NCBI GenBank assembly: GCA_949361645.1
Contig: OX442423.1
Location: forward strand, 5,059,505-5,123,504
Direction: 5' to 3'
DNA length: 64,000 nt
Source: Spongilla lacustris
Taxonomy: Eukaryota; Porifera; Demospongiae; Spongillida; Spongillidae
This document shows positions 33,295 to 44,919 of the stretch, one piece after another (positions within the stretch are counted from its first letter, which is position 1; each line of letters starts with the position of its first letter). A program made the position numbers and the translations under genes. The notes under the pieces were generated by a model. It was not told where the DNA came from. It saw only the letters and a program-made list of their open reading frames with translations, and made no database searches.

Positions 33295-33848
33295 TTCAGT
33301 ACAAAACTGAATGCAACATAATAGTTGCAAAGCAGCTAGGCAATGCACAATTACAGATGTATGAAAGCAAATGCGGCTGTAGTCTTCCTCTACTACATAG
33401 TCCTATTTACTACTTTGTAAAGCAAGGCTGCTACCACATTTTCATTATTTGGTTTATACAAAGTAGTAATTCTGGCCAATGAAGTGACACCCCCTGGCTA
33501 GTTGGGAGGGGGCACAGGTGAGCACGTGCTCACCTGTGCCCCCTCCCAACTAGCCAGGGGGTGTATAGAGGAGTGCTAGCTGTAAGCTCCTTCATCGCAG
33601 AAGCTTTGCAACTTTTTAAAAGCCTTGCAATTTTTTACTCAATTGCAAAAAAAATTTATCACACTTCATTGGCCAGAATTACTACTTTGTATAAACCAAA
33701 TAATGAAAATGTGGTAGCAGCCTTGCTTTACAAAGTAGTAAATAGGACTATGTAGTAGAGGAAGACTACAGCCGCATTTGCTTTCATACATCTGTAATTG
33801 TGCATTGCCTAGCTGCTTTGCAACTATTATGTTGCATTCAGTTTTGTA
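33295..33848. mobile_element. Long inverted-repeat element with 78-bp perfect central palindrome
   Basis: The left arm 33295-33480 is the reverse complement of 33665-33848 (acaaaactgaatgcaacata.. / ..tatgttgcattcagttttgt). The centre 33487-33564 is a perfect palindrome. The minus-strand arm family recurs at 20700 and 49650-51060. No coding capacity. Confidence 0.85.
33487..33564. repeat. Perfect 78-bp palindrome, no spacer
   Basis: The 39-nt half beginning acaccccctggctagttggg and ending ggtgagcac is followed immediately by its exact reverse complement. Confidence 0.97.
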
Positions 33849-34230
33849 CATGTCCCCCATGGTGAGCACATGTCCCCCATGGTGAGCACATGCCCCCATG
33901 ATGAGCACATGTCTCCCATAATGAGCACATGTCCTCCATGATGAGTACATGATGAGCACAAGATGAGCACATGATGAGCACATGTCCCCCATGGTGAGCA
34001 CATGTCCCCATGATGAGCACGTGTCTCCCACGGTGTGCACATGATGATCACATACATGTCCCCATGATGAGCACATGTCCCCCATGATGAGCACATGTCC
34101 CCCATGGTGAGCACATGTCCCCCATAGTGAGCACATGTCCCCCATGGTGAGCACATGTCCCCCATGGTGAGCACATGATGATCACATACATGTCCCCCAT
34201 GATGAACACATGATGAGCACATGTGGGGCC
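33849..34230. repeat. 20-bp minisatellite (catgtcccccatggtgagca)
   Basis: About 18 imperfect copies with variants gatgagcac and catgatgatca. The same minisatellite appears at 51112-51465, next to the same flanking repeat family, so the array belongs to that element. Confidence 0.93.
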
Positions 34231-34278
34231 ATGTATAATTATACACCCCTGCAGATGACAATAAATGGTGTCCATGCA

Positions 34279-34280
<2 letters not shown>

Positions 34281-34312
<32 letters not shown>
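34281..34312 (+). repeat. G32 homopolymer
   Basis: Uninterrupted G-run; another of about 24 G lies at 34418-34441 before an a. Flanks share gtctg..ccaggggg phrases, so this may be a small G-rich tandem. Confidence 0.9.
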
Positions 34313-34315
<3 letters not shown>

Positions 34316-34499
34316 GGCATTATAAAAGCTTGTCCAGGGGGCATTTACAAGTCTGTCCCAGGGGGGGTCGAGGTATTATATAAGCTTGCACAGGGGTGCT
34401 TTTCTGTATTGTCCTGGGGGGGGGGGGGGGGGGGGGGGGGAGGGTATGTTTGCAATTATTGTCATCTGTAGGGGTGTATGGTTAAATAATGGAATAGCC

Positions 34500-35333
34500 C
34501 AATGTTGAAAAGGGAACACTGTGTCTTTCTAGCATGCCCACTGTCCCCACCTTGGGGTGACTGACCTTAGCTCTTCTCAAAAGCCCAACTAGAGTAGGTG
34601 ACATGATAAGTTGCTTCTTGGCTCTAGTGACTGCCACATACAGAAGGTTAAGTTCAACCCATGAGATCTTGTCTATAGAGAAGTATGACAACCTACCATC
34701 ACACACACCTCTCCCTACGCCTGGCTCCATTAAACAATTTATCATCACCCCTCGATTAATTTCCATAGCACTTACCAAGAGGTAGGTTATCATGAAGCTA
34801 TTCATTGTTCAGACTAACAGTATCAAACTCCAGTCCTCTTGTGAGCTGAGCGGAGAACACCACATCTGGACACACCAAGACAATCAGTAATCATACATCC
34901 AAATGCAGGGCAAGCCACCTCTTCCTCCCCACTCCATCCCCAACCTGGTTGTCCCCACCTGCAATCCTGGTGTCACTACAGCTCAATCTACTGATCTTCT
35001 CTAGATAGTGGGGCAGGCTTTGTTTGTAGCGTTCACACACCTGCACCATGCACATACATACATACATACATACATGTCACGCACTTGCACAAGCACACAA
35101 GCACAAACGCACACAAGACATACATGTACACATGCACACACACCCAGGCACAAACACACAAAACATACATGTACACATGCACACACACCCAGGCACACAG
35201 TCACTAGTTTGAGGTACTTGACAGAGCTCACACCTATTGTTAGCATTCCCGAGAGGGCAGCATAATCTGCCCATTGGGCATGGTGACACAGAGCATCATA
35301 AGAAGAGAACTTTGAAATTAAGTTGTGTTTCGG
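34500..35333 (-). pseudogene. FBH1 fragment copy B (exons 18-15, truncated)
   Basis: Matches FBH1 3' sequence: exon 18 equivalent 34708-34551 (LLYVAVTRAKK retained), exon 17 equivalent 34865-34776 (27 bp shorter), exon 16 equivalent 35040-34959, and the 3' part of exon 15 ending at a breakpoint at 35333 after gtgtttcgg. The N-terminal F-box and helicase motifs I-IV are missing, so it cannot encode a helicase. It is oriented as the parent gene. Confidence 0.88.
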
Positions 35334-35456
35334 TACAATCGTGCTGGCATGTTCCAGGGCAAGAGTAGACATTGAGCATGTGTAATTACCACTTCATTGT
35401 TTTCATTTTTACTCACTTAACTATACATGTATATGTATATGTATTTGCAAAATACA

Positions 35457-36264
35457 TGGGACAGTGTCCAGCAAAATCGGGCTTGTGGGGTTATAATTTC
35501 ATCACTATAAAAATTGCACGTTGTACTAAACAACACATCTTCGCTACGGTATTGTGTTTTCCTTTCAAATTTCGTACACTTGTTTCCACACCAAATCGAT
35601 TTTTGTGATCTACACATTTTCCGTGCCGTGGATACAACAATCGTTAACCTCGCGGGTTAGAAATCCTCATTTCTCCACGTACGAGTGTTGAAAATGCGTC
35701 AAATTCGGGTTGCACATAGAGGAGTCCTGTAGCTATTGGTTTGTTCTGTTCGTTAATTTCTATATCATCCGTTACGGAGATACAATTGAACAAACTAGGG
35801 CACATTTTCCCGCTTGATTCGCGCCAATGATCTTGGCAAATCACGTCCGGCTCAGTTAATGGGAACTGGGAAGGCGGTGATTATACGAATCAAGCGGGAA
35901 AATGTGCCTGTAGTTTGCTCAACTGTATATCCATAACGGATGATTCAGAAACTAACGAACAGAACAAATCAATAGCTACAGGACTCCTCTATGCACACTC
36001 CGAATTTGACGCGTTTTCAACACTCGTACGTGGAGAAATGTGGATTTCTAACCCGCGGGGTTAACGATTGTTGTATCCACGGCACGGAAAAGGTGTAGAT
36101 CACAAAAATCGATTTAATGGTGTGGGAACAAGTGCATGTACGAAATTTGATAGGAAAAGGTTGCACTGTCGCGAAGATGTGTTGTTTAGTACAACGTGCA
36201 ATTTTTATAGTGATACAATTATAATTAACCCCACAAGCCCGATTTTGCTGGACACTGTCCCATA
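35457..36264. mobile_element. 808-bp foldback element (long TIRs)
   Basis: The outer ends tgggacagtgtccagcaaaa and ttttgctggacactgtccca are exact complements. The arms extend about 370 bp each (35457-35823 / 35888-36264) with scattered differences, around a short unique centre (tgatcttggcaaatcacgtcc). No transposase. It separates FBH1 copies B and C. Part of its arm (agaacaaatcaatagct) recurs near 20005. Confidence 0.88.
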
Positions 36265-36280
36265 TTATTATATAATTATT

Positions 36281-38108
<1,828 letters not shown>

Positions 38109-38109
38109 C

Positions 38110-38835
38110 TGGTTGTTCCATATTCTGACATAATGATAGACTTCTTACAATAGCATCCCTGTGGTAGCTTAGCTGCTCATGTGTTTCTAGGTATCCACCC
38201 TTTCCTGTAGCTTTTTTGAATTTTTGCATTGGTTGGGATACTAACACACCAGTTTTTATATACGAACTAGCTGGGGGAAATAGCACACAAAACCCACCTT
38301 TCTGAGAAGGGCTATAAACAAGCCATTTGTATTTCTGGAGCCAACTGTGCTAAAATTTTAAAACCTTTTTTCCCACCAAGTTTGTGTGGCAAATATGTAT
38401 TTTGCATCAGGTACAAAATGATGTTTAAGATACATCAGCCTTTCTTGTGCTGTAAGCCCATGAATTGTGCCATTGGCAGTATCTCCTATATCATATTTGT
38501 GATAGCAATTTGAACTTCCCACATCATTGCAATCTGAAGTTGAACTGAAAGCTATTAAAATGTATTGAAAACAAATAGGGACGAGTTTACTGCTTCATAG
38601 GGAAAAAGGTTGGGATGTGATTTAAACTTACCAGTGGCTTCAGCAAGCATAAGAGACTGTGATAATTCAGTAATCAATACACTCCTCTCAGTGCTATCAT
38701 CAATGCTGACAGAGTCTTCATCTGTATGTATGCATACATGAATCCACTAATATAGTACATGCACATACACGTACCTGATTCAGATGGATTGATATCAGAG
38801 TAAACTGCAGTACTGGATTTTCCAACAGCAGTATA
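38110..38835 (-). pseudogene. TTF-type zinc finger (hAT-related) gene fragment
   Basis: Minus-strand exons with compatible phase 1 junctions: about 38835-38776 (ends ..YSDINPSES), 38721-38632 (DEDSVSIDDSTERSVLI..), then 38551 down to the FBH1 copy C breakpoint near 38110. The last reads NGTIHGLTAQERLMYLKHHF, then YIFATQTWWEKR, then HSWLQKYKWLVYSPSQKGGF and TGKGGYLETHEQLSYH. This is the TTF zinc-finger N-terminal domain that precedes hAT transposase cores in many animal proteins. A one-base frameshift between EKRF and HSWLQ, and truncation after SLCQNME, show it is broken. The catalytic domain is absent here. Confidence 0.7.
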
Positions 38836-39419
38836 GAAGTGTCACCACTAAAGCTGTCAGATGCCTGCAGTTGTTCGCCTGCAATATATTGCATGTATCT
38901 GACCCGTATTCGCACTCAGCAGAAACTTGCCTAAAGAATTAAACCCTCTAGATGAACACTCAGCATCAGCAATGTGATCACTGCATCCAGCCGAAACTAT
39001 TAATGGGAACGTATTTTATAACTTAGGTGCACATTTACTAAATTATCATTTTGTATCAGTATAAACATCCCATACTTATAAGATACATATGCATGCATTT
39101 GTTTATCGACCGTAAGATTTCAGTGCTGGTTCTTCGGCAGGCTGTTTGTTGTTGGTATCCTCTATATACAATTAATTGCACATTGTTCCATTGATCGCGA
39201 CGCCGCGTGGAAGGAAAGTGCAGATGTTACGTACGAAAGTAGATCACATAAGAAAACTTACTTTTCGGTCGTTTTGAAAAAAACGAGAGTATCGACGAAG
39301 TGCGCTTTGTGGCCATGTGCACCTGATATTACGATTAGGGCTAACTGCACACCTCACGTGGTATAGGCGGGCGGGGGGGGGTCCGGACCCCCCCCCCCCC
39401 CCTCCCCTGCGTCCGCCCT

Positions 39420-40821
39420 TGATAGGTGAGCCGCATCGTAACCCTGATCATGCCGATTTCGTTCCAAGTGTGTTTTCCACAGCACATAAGCGTACAGGGG
39501 AAAGGGTTTTCGTTCAGCAGCGATATGAAAGACTGCAGGAAAGAACGAAGAAGAGGACGAAGAGGTTATCTGAATTTCAGAAGACATTGGAAGTTGCAGA
39601 AGTCGTTGAACAGAATGATGAGGAGACATATGGGAATGATGGTGATGAACATGAACATGTTGGAGAAATGAACATTGTACATGAGATTGATATTACCAGT
39701 GCTCACAATGATGAAGAGCAAACTGTACCCATCATTACAGAGGACGTTATAGATGCTGCATGCTGCCACATTTGTTCAGGTATCAGGGAATCAACAGTTT
39801 GTGAAGGAGCAAGAAACCCAAACTGAAACCTTTGTGGAGGAACTGATGACCAAGGTACATGTACATGATTTAATTGAAAAGTATAAATCCCTTAACCATC
39901 AGCTGCAAGATTGTGCATTTTCATTTAAGATAATTGAAGCAAATGATAATTTGACAGCTTTTTATACAGGTTTACCATCTTGGGTGGTGTTCCTTCACGT
40001 ATACATGTACACCGTGCCTTATGTTCCCCAAGGATGCTCCCTTTCTTCTATGGATGAACTATTTCTTACACTGGCCAAACTAAGGCTTAAATTTATGCAT
40101 AATGATCTTGCCTGTCGTTTTCAAATTTCTGAAAGTACAGTTTCCCGTATTTTCCATAGGTGGCTGGATGTTCTGCATGACAAACTACAATTTTTACTTC
40201 TCTGGCCATCACAGGATACTATTAGGGAGAATATGCCACTGATATTTAAACAACTCTACCCCAGATGCAGATGCATAATTGATTGCTCTGAAATTTGTAT
40301 TGAAACCCCGTCATGTTTTCGTGTCAGAGCACAGACATATTCAAACTATAAAAAGCATAATACAGCCTTAAATTCTTTATTGCCATTACTCCTTGTGGTA
40401 CAATTTCATTTTTGTCGGATTGTTGGAATGGTCTTGTTTCTGACAAAGTTCTAACGCAGGAGTCAGGAGTTTTGGATTTATTAGAACCAGGGGACACAGT
40501 TCTTGCTGACCGTCAGTGGCTTCACCATTGATGAAAATGTCATTTTGCGTGGAGCAAAATTGGAAATACCTGCATGCTTTTACACGAGGAAAGAAGCAGC
40601 TATCTCAAGAAGAAGTTGAAAGGTCCAAGCAGCTATCACAAGTTCGCATCCATGTTGAAAAATGTATAGGATTATTGAAGAACAAGTATACTATATTGAA
40701 AGGAACTTTACCTATATGTCTAGTAGAAAATGATTCTGATACTCATGGATCTACCATTGACAAAATTTTGATAGTTTGTAGTGCATTAACCAATTTGCCA
40801 GCAAGTATTGTACCTGAATAA
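39420..40821 (+). pseudogene. THAP + DDE_4 transposase (ISL2EU/Harbinger-like), frameshifted
   Basis: 39420-39826 carries the C-terminal end of a THAP finger (PDHADFVPSVF) and an acidic linker. 39753-40454 carries the helix-turn-helix region (LACRFQISESTVSRIFHRWL) and catalytic blocks IIDCSEICIETPS and [12 protein letters not shown] shift near 40370 moves the frame to [19 protein letters not shown] and [12 protein letters not shown], and another near 40515 to [16 protein letters not shown] and RIHVEKCIGLLKNKY, which ends at 40821. The N-terminal THAP cysteines were not found; a G/C-rich TIR-like insertion at 39360-39425 sits just upstream. Family members are cut-and-paste transposases. Several frame changes, with no intron signals at those points, argue for a dead copy. 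Confidence 0.8.
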
Positions 40822-40916
40822 CATGTTAGATATTATTTTGTGTAACATAGCTTAATGTATTGTGCCTGCATGCACTGCAATATTTTCTGCATTTGACTTG
40901 TATAACTTGATAAGAT

Positions 40917-42650
40917 TTAATTGGTTTGATTGACACAGTACCATTCACCTCGCGGAATGCAATCTAGACCAACACAACCAACATGAAACCACTTATAAGG
41001 ACAATCGTTGTTGTCACACCCAATCATAAGTCCCTCTTCCACATTGCGGCAAATGCAGTACAGCTGTTCAACTTGCTTAGACGACTGCTGTGTAGAGCTG
41101 CAGCTGGTCTCATCATCTATGCTTGTAGCATTTGGACACAAGATCTGAGGGAGTATCACCTTCACGTAGAAAAGGTCTAGCTTGGGCTGTATTTTGCCCC
41201 ACACCATCGGATCTCTTGTGATTCTTTCAAGATCCATGCCACAAGTAGTCCAGCATACAAAATCACAATATGGTCTGTCACAAATAGCCAGCTGACTCTG
41301 TATTTGATAATAATATGCATGTGTTTTTGAATGCTTTATACCTCCTTCACTGTGCTCTAAATAGAAGTTGGCTGTGTCAACTGCAGCTGCAGGATCCCTG
41401 TCTCGTATGCTGTATGGACATTTAATCTCTATCACACCCTTACCACAGCAGGTGCATGATACAAGTCCATCTGGTGAAGCTCCCAAATTTGGGTAGAATA
41501 GGCCAGCTTGTTCTATCTTGAAATTCACGTGAGTCTTCTTTATTTCCTGCCTGTACTCTTCACGGGCACAAGGCTCTTTCTCCAACCCCCAATCCAGAGC
41601 ATGAATTTCCATACTACCAGAATACTGTTCTTTGTTAATCCCTTCAACAAGTGACTGTGATGGAGACAAAATACTCGTATGGCATACAGCACTGAATTTG
41701 GATGCTGTAATCCGACCCTTTCGATGTGAAAACCACAATACAAATTGCGTCTGCAGCTTTGTACACTCCTCTAGGTAGTCTGCTTCTCCTTGTATTATCT
41801 TTAGACCCTCTCTGAAAATGCGATCACACTCTATCTCTAGCTCATCCTTGCTGATTGCGCTGCATCTTGGTTGATGCAAGTTCATGATTATATAAGCCTG
41901 GTAGCTTCTTAACAGCCAGTGTTAAAGGAGGAGGAGCAGACACTAGTGGTTGTAGTTGGGTTAAAATAGCAGATTTCGGCATTATTGCTTTCAACCTTTG
42001 AAGACCATTTTCTGGTCATGCGAGAATGGCTGCCGCCATTTCGAATTGGTGGCCAATATTCAGCTGGTATCATTGGTAGGTTGAGGAGCAACACTAAGCT
42101 TTGACCTTTTTAATTGGATGTCAGCAATACGAGCAGGCTGGTGCTAAATGATAAATATATAAGCAATGGCATAGGCTTGATATACAATAGATATGCACTT
42201 ATATATTAGTACTAAACACTTCATTCCATTGACAAGGGCTGGATGTAATAGCGGTGTATCCATTACTTGTAGCAGCTTCTACTTTGAATAGGATGGCAGC
42301 AACATGGGAACACCCTTCACCTAAGCTGATGTAAAATAAATATCATATGCACATAATACATTTGATTTCATAATGATTACATGTAGTATGCTCACCCAGC
42401 CATGTACAGTGGGCTGACACTATATCTCCAGATTTCTTGGTCGCTACCCAAGCGCTGTTAGCATTTTCTGGGTTTTTCATGCTTGGGTTCACGAGAGCCT
42501 TAAGTATCACACACTCACTTGTGTTTCTTAGATCCCAAATCTCAACAGTGCGAACAAATCCACTCGTGAAATAGTTGTACGCATCCAATTGCTTCCACTG
42601 CAGCATTTGCTGGCGTGTGTAGACCCCAGGCAGTATTCCGCCCTGCATTT
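40917..42650 (-). CDS. SWIM / YqaJ-type nuclease / PHD finger protein (transposon-encoded)
   Basis: Main exon 41885-40917 (322 aa): exonuclease core with HRKGRITASKFSAVCHT, GLEKEPCAREEY, GASPDGLV and VIEIKCPYS, the conserved pieces of YqaJ/lambda-exonuclease-like proteins (the D and ExK residues are present). Its C-terminus is a PHD finger (LYCICRN..GCDNNDCPYKWFHVGC). Upstream minus-strand exons fit the usual N-terminus: ~42650-42400 (YTRQQMLQWKQLDAYNYF..), then ~42305-42205 (GEGCSHVAAILFKVE), the two halves of a SWIM zinc finger; 42143 onward reads HQPARIADIQLKRSKL. An in-frame stop near 42065 leaves the joint to the main exon unresolved. It lies convergent to the DDE_4 transposase; ISL2EU-type transposons are known to encode such a pair. 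Confidence 0.8.
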
Positions 42651-42939
42651 TTGGAAACGATGTGTAGTTTCTGCAATACGTGAGCGAACGTGACGGTTTT
42701 TTATACTGCGATATGCTACAAGCCTACTTGCACCAGATTTAGTCCTGTAACTTTTAGACTCCTTTTTAGTTCGCCAATATGGAATCGTGACGTCACGTCT
42801 GTCACGAACGACGATGACCGCGCACAGCAATAGAGGTGAGTACGAGTACGAGTTGATTTGTCAAGATTATAATTCTATAACCATTAAATCAGACGATTGA
42901 GCGCTAGCGCTGGATAATACATTGACGGTGAAGTTGAGT

Positions 42940-43060
42940 GAACGCCTGCCGCCTGGCGCCCTTCGGTGCCCCTGCCGCCCCACATCATAAAGCGGCAAGT
43001 GGGTTGGTGCCCCCCCCTGGCACCCCCCCCCCCCCCGGCCAGGCCGCCACTGATCCCATG
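42940..43060. repeat. G/C-rich inverted segment
   Basis: gccgcctggcgcccttcggtgcccctgccgccc followed by a C14 run and ggccaggccgcca. It resembles the ends of the ggcgg TIR elements elsewhere in the window. Confidence 0.5.
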
Positions 43061-43778
43061 GGGCCTACAGCATACAGGCAGTTGGAAGAGGTCATCTTCA
43101 CAGTTAGCAGCTGCTGGTACTTTATCACCATCTGTGTCGGTAAGACGTCGTTGCAACAAACACCTCCATGCATGGGTGTTTTATCTCAATTTCATCAGGT
43201 GGTTGTGAAGCATGCTAGAAAGACAAGGCAAGAAATTGGTAGCGACCTTCCTGTATTTCATCCTATACTTGATGGTCGCACAAAGCGTCCCCCACACGTA
43301 CAGCTCTAGACCCTCTGCCTTTAAGCGCTTCAACCTGCTCCCTCATCAGAGCTTTCAGAGGACTTACAACGACCACAATGCTATCAGTTTGGCCCTCTTA
43401 GCCTGTCAAATACTTCGGGGAGTATCCAGTAGCACATAGACTTCCCGCTTCTGGTTGGGAGGCAAAAAAAAACACATCACGACCGTCTACGAAGGCTTGT
43501 ACCACTGAGCGATTCTCATAAGACACGTCTTCCTATCCAAGGTCTCTAGCAGCATACATGTATGTAATTACATCGCGAGATGCACTAATTAGCATGCGAG
43601 CGCGTGACAGTCACGCGAAGAATGCTAATTAGTGCATTGCTGCAATCGGATTGGGTACGATGAAATTCATACCTTGGTTGGCCACGAAATTGTTGCAAGT
43701 ACCCTACTGACGCGTAGCGGTGATGTAATCCATCCGCAGCTGCGTCCGTTGCGTCTGGGGCCGAGACTAGTGCAGGAA

Positions 43779-43955
43779 GTGGTTAGTTAACCTTGGTCAT
43801 TGCGGGCTCTTGCAAGATGACGCATGCGCAGTGTTTGGCAGTGCGTGGCCAATGTGTGTGCAGCTGATCATGACGCAATCCAATTTTTTATGGAGAAATG
43901 GCGAAGCATGAGGTGTCGCACGCAAAGGGCGTGATCGCTAGCCCCAATGGAGTCC
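43779..43955. repeat. Direct repeat flanking the microexon gene, left copy
   Basis: gtggttagttaaccttggtc.. through ..gccccaatggagtcc. Its other copy is split by ~270 bp at 48310-48369 and 48633-48751. The pair brackets the whole microexon gene. Confidence 0.85.
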
Positions 43956-43959
43956 AAAA

Positions 43960-44915
43960 GAAGTAATGTTCATAAAGCTGTACACTTGTTAGTTACCTAT
44001 CTACTTCACCAGCTGTCCACACCCTCATCACACACATGATACATTTGGCATAAGGGAGGATATATTACCCAATCTTAAGCTGTTACCATGGCAATGAGTA
44101 CCACAATGCCAGATGGAAGCATACAATGGTGACTCTGTGAGGTTCAGGCAAAAATACTGATCATCTTCCACTGCTCAATGCTCAATGGGATTTAGCACAA
44201 TAACCTTAGTTTCCTTCCGGCAGTACCAGAGATCCACTTCTTATAGACAGCTAATCTCCAGTGAGTCACTGGCAATACTTCTTCTTAAATATCACAGGTG
44301 TCATCATCTTTGTCCTCTGTAGGATGTTAAGGTTCTTCCTCACACAAACAACCAAGCTTGGAAAGGTTGTCAATACTATGACAGTGGTACCTAGTGGTAG
44401 TCCTGGACCTATGGATACCTCTGGACCCTATGCCGGCGGGGCTAGTGATATTTTTTGCATGTGATATGAATAATTAACAAAAACCCTTTCAGTGTCATGC
44501 TTCACGAGACAAGTGTGCTTGCAGAAGATGTACTAAGTTAGTCAGTGGGCATGTGACCACCCACTCAAGGATATGCAGAAGAATACAGATGTAATGGAAA
44601 GGTTAACACTTCATAACATCAGTCCTAATGAAACTACAGTCACTAAATATCTTTAAGCAGCTGCAATTACATTTAGCCAATGGTATCCACAAGCTTTTCT
44701 CAAACCTGCGTGCAGATGCAACATGAAAAATGTGCACACAAACCTCAAATCACTTTGTTAGTCACTTTGATAACTGTTTAAATAAGCAACTGACTAATTA
44801 ATAACCAAGTTTACCCTCTATATCGTATGCATTACTCAAATGCACCCGTGGTGAAAAAGAATAAGTAGGTGTGTTTTAAGTAGCAATGAGAAATACAACA
44901 TCATAGAATAGTACT
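43960..44915. other. 3' flank of microexon gene, no clear coding content
   Basis: Downstream of the proposed TAA at 45001-45003 in gene sense. It has a decayed repeat unit (44870-44960) with a 9-nt interval between caatgcag and gtaagtact instead of 3 nt. No poly(A) signal identified with confidence. Confidence 0.4.
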
Positions 44916-44919
44916 TACA

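Larger units (their letters stand above)
39420..42850. mobile_element. Likely ISL2EU-type DNA transposon (transposase + YqaJ gene)
   Basis: Tail-to-tail arrangement of a THAP/DDE_4 transposase and a YqaJ nuclease with only ~95 bp between their stops. I could not find terminal inverted repeats, so the limits are nominal. Confidence 0.6.
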
